Origin: Pseudoflavitalea rhizosphaerae
GTDB lineage: Bacteria > Bacteroidota > Bacteroidia > Chitinophagales > Chitinophagaceae
Length of the DNA stretch: 64,000 bases
Direction: 5' to 3'
Assembly: GCF_003991355.1 (NCBI RefSeq)
Contig: NZ_RCSU01000002.1
Coordinates: 62,001-126,000, forward strand
The notes under the pieces were generated by a model, which did no database searches, was not told where the DNA came from, and was given only the letters and a program-made list of their open reading frames with translations. Below are positions 1 through 8,972 of this stretch, one piece after another; within the stretch, counting starts at the first letter, position 1, and the number at the start of each line of letters is the position of its first letter. Position numbers and translations under genes: made by a program.

Positions 1-893
1 CTGTAAAAGCATCTTTGTACGGCATCAATAACCTTAAGCTCATCATGAAAGAGCTCAACATTTGGGTGGGAGCGCAGGATAAGGACTATACGTACAGGAA
101 AGCCATCTGGAACAATGTACTCTCTCAATATATCCGCTATGTAAATCATGTGCTCAAAAATATCGGTGGCATTTGCGTGAATGAAAAACATGTTGGCGAT
201 CCCATGCCTTTGTTCCAATCCGTACCACGCGCCAAACAACAACAGGCACTCAACTTCCTGCTGAATGAATTGAAAGAGCTCGACTGGCTGGAAGACCGGA
301 AGGTATTGGAAAACTTCACGCTTACCGGAACGCCCACCACCGTATTGCGTGCGCAGATCATGGAAGCATTATTGTTTACACCCATTTCAGTGAATCTTTC
401 CGCCATCCGCTCCACCGAAAAAAATCCGCTTACTTCAAAAGAAGTGATGAAGCAATTGTACCAGTATACCTGGAACAAAACACAGCAAAACAAAACCCTG
501 AGCAATGCCGAGAAAGAGATCCAGAAAGCATTTGTAAAGTCGATGCTGAAAGAATCCAAACTGGTGGCCCCTGTTAAAGCGACAACTACCGGATTCTCCG
601 GTGAAGCAAAAGAACGCATCTCCATTCAACTTCCCGGTTTACCTGGGGCGCATACTTTGGGGTGTGATCATACACCGGCATTGCAACATCCCCGCAATGT
701 TCAGGAATTCGCCGGTGCCTTCGGCGGCTTTACCGTGAATTTCAACAGGGCTCCTTCTTTGGAAAGCCAATATTACATGCAGTTGGTACAATGTAAAAAG
801 TTGCTCAATATTGCCGCAGTCAAAACTGCTGATCAGGAAACCCGGATGCATTACCGCTTGCTTTTACACCAGATAGAAAAAGCCCTTAAATAA
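1..893 (+). CDS. Zinc-dependent metallopeptidase, C-terminal part (5' end outside window)
   Basis: The reading frame is open from base 3 with no stop upstream and ends at 893, so this is the 3' part of a gene that starts before the window. About 297 residues are visible. They align by eye along their whole length with the C-terminal third of the next gene, sharing blocks such as the NIGGI segment and an EKY/EKH-x-GDP-x-P block followed by V-P-R. They should therefore be the helical C-terminal region of a secreted DUF5117/DUF4953-type zinc metallopeptidase. The catalytic HExxH region is not in the visible part. The next gene follows 8 bases after the stop, on the same strand, so the two are probably a tandem duplication transcribed together. 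A start at the TTG at 15 is not credible. Confidence 0.85.
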   Translation, partial: VKASLYGINNLKLIMKELNIWVGAQDKDYTYRKAIWNNVLSQYIRYVNHVLKNIGGICVNEKHVGDPMPLFQSVPRAKQQQALNFLLNELKELDWLEDRKVLENFTLTGTPTTVLRAQIMEALLFTPISVNLSAIRSTEKNPLTSKEVMKQLYQYTWNKTQQNKTLSNAEKEIQKAFVKSMLKESKLVAPVKATTTGFSGEAKERISIQLPGLPGAHTLGCDHTPALQHPRNVQEFAGAFGGFTVNFNRAPSLESQYYMQLVQCKKLLNIAAVKTADQETRMHYRLLLHQIEKALK

Positions 894-901
894 CAATACC
901 C

Positions 902-3472
902 ATGATGAGTTTCAGCAAGAGCATATTATTGGCACTGGGTCTTGTTTGCCCGGGTTCCATCGTGCTGGCGCAACAGGCGCCCGCAGTTGCAAAAAAAGAG
1001 AATAAATATTCCAGTCTTTTTAAAAATAAAACTGTAAAAACTGTCAGGGGAATGATTACCCTGCACAAGGTAGATGGCAAACTCCTTATGGAGTTTCCGG
1101 TGAAGCTGCTCGGAAGACATATGTTGCTCGGTTCGGTAGCTGATGCCGTGAGCCATTCCGATGATGCGGCAGCAGGGGAGCAGGCGCATGACCCATTGTG
1201 CATCAATTTTGTGCAGGCAGACTCCAATATCCTTGTACGAAGATCCGTTTTCAATGTTTCTACATCCGCATCGGACCTGACTATGCAGACCGCGCTGAAC
1301 AAGAACAACCTCAACCCCGTAATGGGCTCGTACAAAATCCTGGCGCTTTCGCCAGACACGCAATCCGTAGTATTCGATGCTACCTCTCTATTTGTCAATG
1401 GCAGCAATGAAATGGACCCTTTCATGCCGGTGGGAGGACTGTATACAAGAAAGGCTGCTTTCAAGTCTGACCTTTCCATGCTGGCGGATGTGATGGCATA
1501 TGAAGACAATGTAACTGTAAGTTGCTATATGACTTATGGTATCACCAGTACCTTTTTCGGCTTCGTAACAGCAGAAGACAGGCCAGGTACAGTACTGGTG
1601 AAGCGCTCCATGATGCTGCTACCGGAAACACCTATGCGCCCCAGGCTCAATGACCCTCGCATTGGCGTATTCTATACGGAGCATATGCAGTACACATCCG
1701 CAGATAATGGCGCCAGAAAGATCTATTTAGCCAATCGCTGGAGATTGGAGCCAAAAGATGAAACTGCTTTCAACAGGGGTGAACTTACCGAGCCGGTAAC
1801 CCCCGTTCTTTTTTATGTGGATGATAAATTCCCTGCCCATTGGATTCCCGCAATTCGTCAGGGTGTGGATGACTGGAATAAAGCATTCGAGAAGATCGGC
1901 TTCAAAAATGCAGTTGTAACGAAGATGTATCCACGAAACGATTCCGCTTTCGACCCCAACAATATCAGGTTCAATTGCATCAAATATGCGCCAACCGCAA
2001 CCCAGAATGCCATGGGGCCAAGCTGGGTTGATCCGCGCAGCGGCGAAATCCTGAATGCATCCGTTTACGTGTACCAGGGTATTGCGGAAGTGTTGCAAGA
2101 CTGGATGTTCATCCAGATGGCTGCAGTGGACAAGCGTGTTCGCCGTATGAACCTGCCACAGGAGATTGTTCAGCAGGGAATGCGCTATGTGATCGCTCAC
2201 GAAATTGGTCACACTCTTGGTCTTATGCACAACATGGGCGCATCGGCAGCATTTCCGGTAGACTCATTGAGATCACCTTCTTTCACGCAGAAATACGGCA
2301 CTACGCCTTCCATCATGGACTATGCCCGTTTCAATTTTGTGGCGCAGCCGGGCGACTTCGAGCGAGGTGTTAGAATGTCCCCGCCCGATCTTGGTGTATA
2401 TGATTATTATGCCATTAAATGGCTCTATACGCCATTGCCTGATGCTGCTACCGCCGAAGCAGAGGTGCCCACACTGGAAAAATGGATCAGCGAAAAGATC
2501 ACCGATCCTATGTACCGCTACAGCAAACAACAGGTATACGGCATCCTGGACCCCAATGCACAAACGGAAGACCTCGGTGATGACCAGGTGAAAGCTACCC
2601 GGTACGCCATGCAAAACCTTCAGTACATCATGAAGAATCTTAACGGTTGGGTGGAGAAAGAAGACAAAGATTTTGCCTTCCGTAAAAAAACGAATTTCGC
2701 TATCATCAATATACATTTCTATTGGTACCTGATGCATGTGATCAATAATATCGGCGGCATCTACCAGTATGAGAAATACGAGGGCGATCCATTCCCTGCC
2801 TGGAAGGCTGTTCCCCGTGAAGTTCAACGTGAGTCCATTCACTTTATCCTGGAAACCCTGGAGAACCTTCAATGGATGAACAACCCGGAGCTTGAGCAAC
2901 ATATCGGCGGCATGAATGGGAACGCCGGAGAATATATGCGCACCGTGCTCTTCCCCTACGTGATGCGTTGGGTAGCCAATATCGGCCTGAGCGAAGCGAA
3001 GGGCGGGAGTGAAGCCTATACGAGGGCTGAATGCGTGAAGGATGTGTTCGATTATGTGTGGTCTGATGTGCTGGCGGGAAAGAAAGCAAGCGCGGAAAAA
3101 CTGGATCTGCAAACAGCCCTGGTACAATTGCTGATCTCCCATTCAAAAGTAAAAGACGCTCCGGGCGGAAACACCACCGCTTTCGGTGATGACGATGCTG
3201 CAATCAAAGAAATGGCCAGGCTGGAAATGATGGCCGCTTCCTTCAGCCCGCTGCATGGCTCCTCTCCAATGGGAATGCCTGGAAATGTAAGCGGCTTTGA
3301 ATTCATGCCCCGGGTAAAATTCATGGCTACCGATATCAGCCATATTTATTATCAATGGTTGCTACAGTGCAGAGAAATCCTGCAAAGGGTTGTAAATGCA
3401 CAAACCGGCGATAATAAATTGCAATATGAATATTTACTGTTAATCATCAACAAAGCATTGAAAACCTCCTAA
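902..3472 (+). CDS. Secreted zinc-dependent metallopeptidase (DUF5117/DUF4953/DUF5118 type)
   Basis: An 856-residue protein with a hydrophobic signal peptide ending near VLAQQ (about residues 1-24). The catalytic signature HEIGHTLGLMH lies at residues 433-443; it is a full metzincin-type HExxHxxGxxH site with a third zinc histidine. A candidate Met-turn, SIMDY, is near residue 472. The region before the active site fits the DUF5118/DUF5117 domains and the region after it fits DUF4953, the usual arrangement of this family in Bacteroidota. It is probably exported to the periplasm or cell surface and degrades proteins; the substrate is unknown. The start is an ATGATG pair 8 bases after the preceding paralogue. 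A hairpin followed by a T-run (3486-3518) closes the unit. Confidence 0.9.
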   Translation: MMSFSKSILLALGLVCPGSIVLAQQAPAVAKKENKYSSLFKNKTVKTVRGMITLHKVDGKLLMEFPVKLLGRHMLLGSVADAVSHSDDAAAGEQAHDPLCINFVQADSNILVRRSVFNVSTSASDLTMQTALNKNNLNPVMGSYKILALSPDTQSVVFDATSLFVNGSNEMDPFMPVGGLYTRKAAFKSDLSMLADVMAYEDNVTVSCYMTYGITSTFFGFVTAEDRPGTVLVKRSMMLLPETPMRPRLNDPRIGVFYTEHMQYTSADNGARKIYLANRWRLEPKDETAFNRGELTEPVTPVLFYVDDKFPAHWIPAIRQGVDDWNKAFEKIGFKNAVVTKMYPRNDSAFDPNNIRFNCIKYAPTATQNAMGPSWVDPRSGEILNASVYVYQGIAEVLQDWMFIQMAAVDKRVRRMNLPQEIVQQGMRYVIAHEIGHTLGLMHNMGASAAFPVDSLRSPSFTQKYGTTPSIMDYARFNFVAQPGDFERGVRMSPPDLGVYDYYAIKWLYTPLPDAATAEAEVPTLEKWISEKITDPMYRYSKQQVYGILDPNAQTEDLGDDQVKATRYAMQNLQYIMKNLNGWVEKEDKDFAFRKKTNFAIINIHFYWYLMHVINNIGGIYQYEKYEGDPFPAWKAVPREVQRESIHFILETLENLQWMNNPELEQHIGGMNGNAGEYMRTVLFPYVMRWVANIGLSEAKGGSEAYTRAECVKDVFDYVWSDVLAGKKASAEKLDLQTALVQLLISHSKVKDAPGGNTTAFGDDDAAIKEMARLEMMAASFSPLHGSSPMGMPGNVSGFEFMPRVKFMATDISHIYYQWLLQCREILQRVVNAQTGDNKLQYEYLLLIINKALKTS

Positions 3473-3485
3473 TGAGATCCCCGGG

Positions 3486-3518
3486 AAGAGCAAGCTTTAC
3501 ACAGCCTGCTCTTTTTTT
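3486..3518 (+). terminator. Intrinsic terminator after the metallopeptidase pair
   Basis: Stem AAGAGCAAGC / GCCTGCTCTT (3486-3495 and 3504-3513, one mismatch) with an 8-base loop, followed directly by a run of T to 3518. It stands 13 bases after the stop codon of the metallopeptidase. Confidence 0.75.
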
Positions 3519-3533
3519 AATAACTTGCGCCCA

Positions 3534-4190
3534 ATGAGAACCTTCGAAGATTCATACAGGCACAAGGGATTACGCAAACAACTGGTGGAATTATTGCGGA
3601 CAAAAGGAATTACGGATGAACGCGTGCTGGCGGCGATCAACAATATCCCCCGGCACTATTTTCTGGACTCGGCATTTGATAAGGTAGCGTATGAAGACAG
3701 GGCTTTTCCTATAGAAGCGGACCAAACCATTTCACAACCCTACACGGTAGCGTACCAGACACAGCTCCTGGACCTTCGCTCATTTGAAAAAGTACTGGAG
3801 ATCGGCACCGGCAGCGGTTACCAGAGCATGGTGCTGGCAGAGATGCAGGTGCAGGTATTCACCATCGAAAGGCAAAAGAAACTGTTTGAAGTGCACAAGA
3901 AATTTGAACTGCGGAAAAGATATCCCGGTATCAAATATTTTTATGGCGATGGCTATGAAGGACTGCCAACTTATGGCCCTTTCGATAAAGTGATCGTTAC
4001 GGCAGCGGCGCCATACATTCCCCCGAAACTGATAGAACAACTAAAGCCCGGCGGAAAGATGGTGATCCCGGTAGGTGCGGGCGATATCCAGCAAATGAAG
4101 CGACTGACCAAAAAATCTGATGGCAGCGTAACAGAGGAATTATTCGAGAACTTTTCTTTTGTTCCCATGCTGGACGGAAAGAACGGATAA
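3534..4190 (+). CDS. pcm: Protein-L-isoaspartate O-methyltransferase
   Basis: A 218-residue protein that uses S-adenosylmethionine to methylate isoaspartyl residues in damaged proteins, starting their repair in the cytoplasm. The family signature is clear: IPRHYFLD near residues 36-43, the ISQPYTVA substrate loop, and the SAM-binding loop VLEIGTGSGYQS at residues 87-98. A conserved D-x-V-I-V-T-A-A-A segment and a P-x-L-x-Q-L-K-P-G-G segment follow. Length matches the family. A TTG at 3525 would add MRP in front; the ATG at 3534 is preferred because it gives the usual short N-terminus. No Shine-Dalgarno is evident. The next gene begins 17 bases after the stop, so the two may be cotranscribed. 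Confidence 0.93.
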   Translation: MRTFEDSYRHKGLRKQLVELLRTKGITDERVLAAINNIPRHYFLDSAFDKVAYEDRAFPIEADQTISQPYTVAYQTQLLDLRSFEKVLEIGTGSGYQSMVLAEMQVQVFTIERQKKLFEVHKKFELRKRYPGIKYFYGDGYEGLPTYGPFDKVIVTAAAPYIPPKLIEQLKPGGKMVIPVGAGDIQQMKRLTKKSDGSVTEELFENFSFVPMLDGKNG

Positions 4191-4207
4191 CCGATATTCA
4201 ATTATAC

Positions 4208-4978
4208 ATGCAATACAGACTGGTGATTATCGGCACAGGCAATGTTGCCACAGCATTGAGCCTCTTGTTTGCAGAGGAAGGATATACCATTTTACAGGTT
4301 TATGGCCGTGATGCAGCAAAAGCCGCCGCATTGGCCAGTCGCTGCAATGCAGCACCGGTCAATGATCTGGCTTTACTGAGTAAAGAGGCAGACCTGTACA
4401 TTATTGCCGTTTCTGATAATGCAGTACCTGCTATTGCCGGTTCATTACAGCTGGGTGATAAGCTCCTGGTGCATACTGCAGGTTCTGTATCGCGGGAAGT
4501 ACTGAAGCACAGCAGTAAGCATTATGGTGTGCTGTATCCGCTGCAAAGTCTGCGCGCTGAACTTGATCATATAACGGACATTCCTTTCCTGGTGGATGCC
4601 AATACGCCGGAGCAAACAGCTTTCCTGAAAGATATTGCCATGACGGTTTCCATGCAGGTGCAAACGGCAACAGATGAACAGCGTTTACACCTGCACGTTG
4701 CAGCAGTGGTGGTAAGTAATTTTACCAATCACCTGTATGCACTGGCGGAAGCTTATTGTAAAAAAGAGAAAGTGGATTTCAGGATATTATTGCCACTGAT
4801 CATCGAGGTGGCCAATCGCATTCAGCATGCGTCTCCGCATGAAGTGCAGACGGGGCCTGCGGTCCGAAATGATCAAAGTACTATTGGAAAACACCTGGAA
4901 TTATTGCAGGGCTTTCCTGAACTGCAGCAATTGTACGCAGTATTCAGTTCCAGCATAGAAAAAATGTACAAAAAATAA
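4208..4978 (+). CDS. Rossmann-like/DUF2520 NAD(P)-binding protein
   Basis: A 256-residue protein with an N-terminal nucleotide-binding fold (strand LVIIGTGNVATAL, glycines at residues 9 and 11) and a helical C-terminal half (about 140-256) typical of DUF2520 proteins, including the HxxAVVVSNFxNHL segment. The layout resembles pyrroline-5-carboxylate reductase or F420-dependent reductases, so a redox reaction on a small substrate is likely, but neither substrate nor product is known for the family. It follows pcm by 17 bases on the same strand. A family 1 foldback element lies immediately downstream. Confidence 0.85.
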   Translation: MQYRLVIIGTGNVATALSLLFAEEGYTILQVYGRDAAKAAALASRCNAAPVNDLALLSKEADLYIIAVSDNAVPAIAGSLQLGDKLLVHTAGSVSREVLKHSSKHYGVLYPLQSLRAELDHITDIPFLVDANTPEQTAFLKDIAMTVSMQVQTATDEQRLHLHVAAVVVSNFTNHLYALAEAYCKKEKVDFRILLPLIIEVANRIQHASPHEVQTGPAVRNDQSTIGKHLELLQGFPELQQLYAVFSSSIEKMYKK

Positions 4979-4989
4979 TTTCGCAGTCG

Positions 4990-5095
4990 CCAGTCGCTCG
5001 CCTCTGGCGAGTGACCTGTATTTGTTCGCCTCCGGCGAACACCGCGTCGCCGGAGGCGACTAAATAGAAGTCACTCGCCAGAGGCGAGCGACTGG
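4990..5095. repeat. Family 1 foldback element, copy a
   Basis: Perfect 26-bp terminal inverted repeats at 4990-5015 and 5070-5095. Each arm contains the short palindrome CGCCTCTGGCG or its complement CGCCAGAGGCG. Between them stand two more hairpins: GTTCGCCTCCGGCGAAC (5024-5040) and GTCGCCGGAGGCGAC (5046-5060). The whole 106 bp can fold as one long stem carrying two inner hairpins. It sits between the converging 3' ends of the DUF2520 gene and the DinB-like gene and may serve both transcripts as a 3' structure. No long private flanking arm is seen at this copy. Confidence 0.9.
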
Positions 5096-5109
5096 GCACA
5101 CGCTGAGTG

Positions 5110-5853
5110 TTATTTCTTCTTCGCTGATTTTACGGGAACGTTTTTCTTTTTTGCAGGGGTAGATTTTTCTTTCACTGCTTTGCCGGGTTTGGTAAAGCCT
5201 ACATCCTTTTTTAGTCCACCGGTTTGAATTTTGGAAGGTTTGACCGGTTTATTCTTTGTAGCTTTTTTCTGAATTTCAGCTTTTTTCTTTCCGGCTTTTT
5301 TCCTGATTTTGGTAGCGCTGCTGACAGGCCCGGCAGGGTAGGGTTGCAGGTACCTGGTGAGGATGATATTCATATGATGATCCAGGTGGCCGGCAGCAAC
5401 AAAGGCAAGTGTAGCTACGCTTACATGGCTGTTATTGGCAATGCCTGCATGGAGGAGTTGCTCTTCATCCAGGGTGGAAAAAAACCTTTCATTGGCATTA
5501 CGCAGCAGGAAAAATTCTTCTACCAGGTCTTTCCATTTTCTAGCATTGGCTTTTGAATTGTCTGCCCAGGCATTCTCATCGAATCCCGGAAGCGCGTTAG
5601 GGTCCTTTCGTGCGATATGCAAAGCGCGGAAAGCAAAAACCCTTTCGGCATCTATGATATGCTGGAGCATTTCCTTGAGTGTCCATTTGCCGGGAGCGTA
5701 AGCATAATCTGCTTTCTTATTCGGAATGCTTTTGATCAGTTTGCGGAAGGCCTTGGTATTGCTGGAAACAGCTACTACAGGATCTTTTTCCCGGATACGG
5801 GTCACATAGGCTGCCATCGATGGAGGAACAGACAGGTTTTTCTTTTTGATCAT
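5110..5853 (-). CDS. DinB-like protein with lysine-rich C-terminal tail
   Basis: A 247-residue protein. Residues about 25-170 fit the DinB/YfiT four-helix fold: W-T-L-K-E-M-L-Q-H-I-I-D-A-E-R with His65, and GHLDHHMNII with His156 and His159/160, the three positions that usually bind a metal in this superfamily. DinB-like proteins include thiol-dependent S-transferases, for example with bacillithiol, but the substrate here cannot be read. Unusually, residues from about 175 to the end form a tail rich in Lys, Ala and Pro (AGKKKAEIQKKA, PAKKKNVPVKSAKKK) that resembles histone H1-type tails and could bind nucleic acid. The gene converges on the DUF2520 gene across family 1 copy a. Confidence 0.8.
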   Translation of the reverse strand: MIKKKNLSVPPSMAAYVTRIREKDPVVAVSSNTKAFRKLIKSIPNKKADYAYAPGKWTLKEMLQHIIDAERVFAFRALHIARKDPNALPGFDENAWADNSKANARKWKDLVEEFFLLRNANERFFSTLDEEQLLHAGIANNSHVSVATLAFVAAGHLDHHMNIILTRYLQPYPAGPVSSATKIRKKAGKKKAEIQKKATKNKPVKPSKIQTGGLKKDVGFTKPGKAVKEKSTPAKKKNVPVKSAKKK

Positions 5854-5883
5854 GCGCTTTTTTTTTAAAGCTACGGAATTAAA

Positions 5884-8832
5884 TTATCCATTGGTCAGCA
5901 GCAGGCAGGGTTTGGGATGGTGAGCGGATAACCGGGCGATAGCAGCTACCTGGTTGTTGTGGTGCAGGTGCCAATTGTTCAACACGGAGCCAAACGCATG
6001 AGCGCTGTAGCAAACCGGCTTCGTCATATCATTGAACCCGATAAAACCGATCCCCCAACCACTCCGGATCATGAACAGGGCCTTGTTGTGAGCCGGATGC
6101 AACTGTCCGAGCGGTTGAATGGTATTGATAGCAGGTTCCACCATCCAGCCATCTACCGGTCCGCGTAGTATAGCCGTTCGAATACGCAATTCCCCATTGA
6201 TCAGGTTAAAAAAACGAAGGGCTGTTCCATCATTCACCAGCAATGCTTTGGTATTGGCATCGAAAAAATGATCTGCTATAAAATGATGACTGCTTTGAAA
6301 AGCATATCCCCCGATAATGATGCCATTGGGATAGGTGGAAAGATGATGAATCTTTCCATTGGTAAATCTGAAAACACCTGTCTTCTCTGCATTGGCCATC
6401 AACAGCTCGATGGTTCCCTCACCGTTGAGGTCGGCAATCAGCTTGATATGATCTTTGCCTGGTGCAGTATCTAGTATCCAGGTGCCAATTGTGCTGCCAT
6501 TCGGTACTATACACCTGTGCTGCCTGTTCTTCAGGGAAAGTATGGCCAGTCCGTTGGGCCCCATCATCACCACATCGGTGCCGGATTGCTGTTGAAAAAC
6601 GCCTGTACTTGCGAAATGCTGGGTAGTGGTATCCACCATCCAGTTGCCGATCAAACTGCCATTGGGAAATTGTGCCACCGACAGGATAATGCCATCCTGA
6701 AGGGCCAGCAATGCAAAGCCGGCATTGTTGGAGACGAGTATTTCTGTTTTCAATTGTCCCGTAAAATTGGCTATGCCGATGATCTTGTCTCCCGCTTCAA
6801 CAGTAAAGCTGCCGGTTCCACTACCGTACGCCAGACTTGCCAGCAAGGTGAAACTGCCATTCATCCATTTAACGATGGCCAATCCTTCAGAACCGCGCAA
6901 GAGGATCTCATCGATCCCATCGCCATCCATATCTCCGGTACCTGCAATGGACTGATGGCTGTTGCTGAATGTAAAACTTTCGATCATGGAATGGTCGGGA
7001 AGAATGGCGGCAGGTGTGAGGGCAGGTTGCAATGAACAAATGCCCAGTCCGTTCCTGTTCCTGAGCCTCAGCGTCCAGTCTCCTGTTATTCCCCACCAGT
7101 ATGCTTTTTTCCGGCTTACATTTTTGGTGGAGAGGGCCATATTATTGCTTTCCCGTTCAAAGAAGCTACGCCAGCAATCACCGAAGGTGGTGGTAACACT
7201 TTGCCTGAATGTATCTGCGAAATACTCCGGTTTGTCGTTGAAATATTTGGCGCGGCTTAACATCGCCACGCAGTTGGTAAAGAAAAGGATGCTTTCTGCA
7301 TTGTGCCAATGGCCATAGGCATGTTCAGTATACCGGTGTGTGAACACTTCAGCTACGCTGTTCACATTACAACCACCATGAATGAGGAGGCTGGCGCCTG
7401 CATTTTCGAATTGTTTGTACTGCCACATGGGTCTGTACAGGAACATATCGGCTGCACTGTCTTTGGTTTTGAAATCGGGCGTATACTTTCCGTTCTCGAA
7501 TGTCCACCGGAATGGTTTGCCACCGACCGCGGCTTCCAGTTGTTGATGGGTATAGCCTCCCGCGTTGAACCAAGAGCAACGGTTGAATGAATGTGAAAGA
7601 ATATATTTCAATACAGCCGGAGCTTTGAGGAATTCGGTGTATTGCAGGAGGCTGGCATTGTACACTTTCACTGGTTCCTGAAAATCGGTGGCTGCATTGC
7701 TAATGACAGGAAGATAATAGTCGGGGTCGAAATCCGGCGATCCGGAAATGATGGCTGTTCTCCAGGGATGGCCTGCAAATGCGCCCATCCGGAAACTATG
7801 GTTCCTTTGGAAATAGGAGATCAGCAGGTCTTTTTCAAGATCAGGACTATGATGTGTAAAGAGACGGTCTTCCTGCAAGCCTTGAAAGAGAGGCGTATGA
7901 CTGAGAACAGTAGCAGGATTTCCTTCAGGATCGAGGAAGCCGCCGCCATCGGTTCCTTTCATCGAGGGGTTGGGATTCACGGCGGCATGCCATGCATTAA
8001 TGCGGGATACGGCCAGTTCTGGTCTGGCCATGATGTTTTTTCCGAATGAATCCGGCGCACCGGTTTCTTTATTGTTTTCTGCCTGGAATAAAAATATCCG
8101 GAGATGATCCGCGGTTTTTTCCATTTGATACCGCGCATCATCCAGGAAGAAAACATCTCTGAAAGGCCCGCCCTGTTTTAATACGAACGAGGTGGAAGTA
8201 AATTCACAGGTGAGTACATCTTCGCCCCTGAACCATTCTATGCCGCTGGTTTGCTCATCGGGCCGGGCGGCAATATCTTCTGTAGTAAATGTTTCGTTCC
8301 GGTAGATAGCCTCCCAGTTACCCTGCATGTCTCCCAGCACCAGGTCTGCACGTTCGCACATGATGCCTGCTTGCAGGGCCAGTTCGCGGGGATGAACAAA
8401 GCCCGGGGCCCAGGTGATCCTTCGCACAATGGCTGCATCAGGGAATTGTCCGATCAGCACCAGTCCTTTCAATGGAGGGTATTCCCGGTAAACGGCCTGT
8501 ACAAATCTGCGGAGCGCCAGCAATATCAAACCATCTTTTTGTTCGGGGCCTTCATACAAGCTGGCAGTAATGAACCTGGCATCGAATCCTGCTGCTGCAA
8601 GGTCTTTCCGGTATTGTTGCAGGCATTCACGGAAGGCGTTATCCTTTGCTGAACCTGTAGTATTATTCATCAATCTCCATTCTAGGAACAGTAGCACGAG
8701 CGGCCTGTTGTGCCGTACGGGGATAAGATCTTCTTCAAAGGAAAGTTCCAGTTTGTTAATCTCAGGAATACCATTTCCTGTGATGCTGTAATTGGTGAAT
8801 TGCGCTGTCAGTGATGCAAGTTTATTTTCCAT
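5884..8832 (-). CDS. Large protein with probable clan CD (gingipain C25-like) cysteine peptidase fold and FG-GAP-like repeats
   Basis: 982 residues from the ATG at 8832. Residues about 50-590 read like a caspase/gingipain fold: strand LKGLVLIG, strand SLLIHGG with His485-Gly, strand ILFFTNCVA with Cys521, and a closing WWGITGDWTLRLR block (about 579-591) that resembles the GDPTLxL end of C25 domains. The His-Cys spacing of 36 is close to that in gingipain RgpB. Residues from about 620 carry FG-GAP/VCBS-like repeats (GDMDGDGIDEILL, then IADLNGEGTIELL). No convincing signal peptide is seen. Starts at TTG 8871 and ATG 8847 are possible; TATTTTTG just before 8847 looks like a -7 box and favours 8832. 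Function is inferred from motifs only. Confidence 0.6.
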   Translation of the reverse strand: MENKLASLTAQFTNYSITGNGIPEINKLELSFEEDLIPVRHNRPLVLLFLEWRLMNNTTGSAKDNAFRECLQQYRKDLAAAGFDARFITASLYEGPEQKDGLILLALRRFVQAVYREYPPLKGLVLIGQFPDAAIVRRITWAPGFVHPRELALQAGIMCERADLVLGDMQGNWEAIYRNETFTTEDIAARPDEQTSGIEWFRGEDVLTCEFTSTSFVLKQGGPFRDVFFLDDARYQMEKTADHLRIFLFQAENNKETGAPDSFGKNIMARPELAVSRINAWHAAVNPNPSMKGTDGGGFLDPEGNPATVLSHTPLFQGLQEDRLFTHHSPDLEKDLLISYFQRNHSFRMGAFAGHPWRTAIISGSPDFDPDYYLPVISNAATDFQEPVKVYNASLLQYTEFLKAPAVLKYILSHSFNRCSWFNAGGYTHQQLEAAVGGKPFRWTFENGKYTPDFKTKDSAADMFLYRPMWQYKQFENAGASLLIHGGCNVNSVAEVFTHRYTEHAYGHWHNAESILFFTNCVAMLSRAKYFNDKPEYFADTFRQSVTTTFGDCWRSFFERESNNMALSTKNVSRKKAYWWGITGDWTLRLRNRNGLGICSLQPALTPAAILPDHSMIESFTFSNSHQSIAGTGDMDGDGIDEILLRGSEGLAIVKWMNGSFTLLASLAYGSGTGSFTVEAGDKIIGIANFTGQLKTEILVSNNAGFALLALQDGIILSVAQFPNGSLIGNWMVDTTTQHFASTGVFQQQSGTDVVMMGPNGLAILSLKNRQHRCIVPNGSTIGTWILDTAPGKDHIKLIADLNGEGTIELLMANAEKTGVFRFTNGKIHHLSTYPNGIIIGGYAFQSSHHFIADHFFDANTKALLVNDGTALRFFNLINGELRIRTAILRGPVDGWMVEPAINTIQPLGQLHPAHNKALFMIRSGWGIGFIGFNDMTKPVCYSAHAFGSVLNNWHLHHNNQVAAIARLSAHHPKPCLLLTNG

Positions 8833-8920
8833 GGGTAAAAATTGCATCAAAAATAGAGTGGGAGCTTTCAATGGAAAACCTCCGGTCAGCAGGGTCTGTA
8901 CCCAACAATAAGAAAGGGCA

Positions 8921-8953
8921 CCCCACCTGTAGATGGAGCACCCTTCCGGTATG
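8921..8953 (-). terminator. Terminator of the subtilisin-like peptidase gene
   Basis: On the minus strand a GAAGGGTGC...GCCCTTTC hairpin, with some wobble pairs, follows the peptidase stop codon by about 20 bases and runs into TTCTTATTG. It separates the peptidase gene from the downstream large gene. Confidence 0.5.
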
Positions 8954-8972
8954 AAATATTTATTTGAAAGAA

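Noticed and set aside
4990-5095. Family 1 element as a CRISPR array or tRNA-like gene
   Set aside because: No regular repeat-spacer spacing, and although the fold looks like a cloverleaf there is no anticodon loop, T-loop motif or CCA-compatible acceptor stem.
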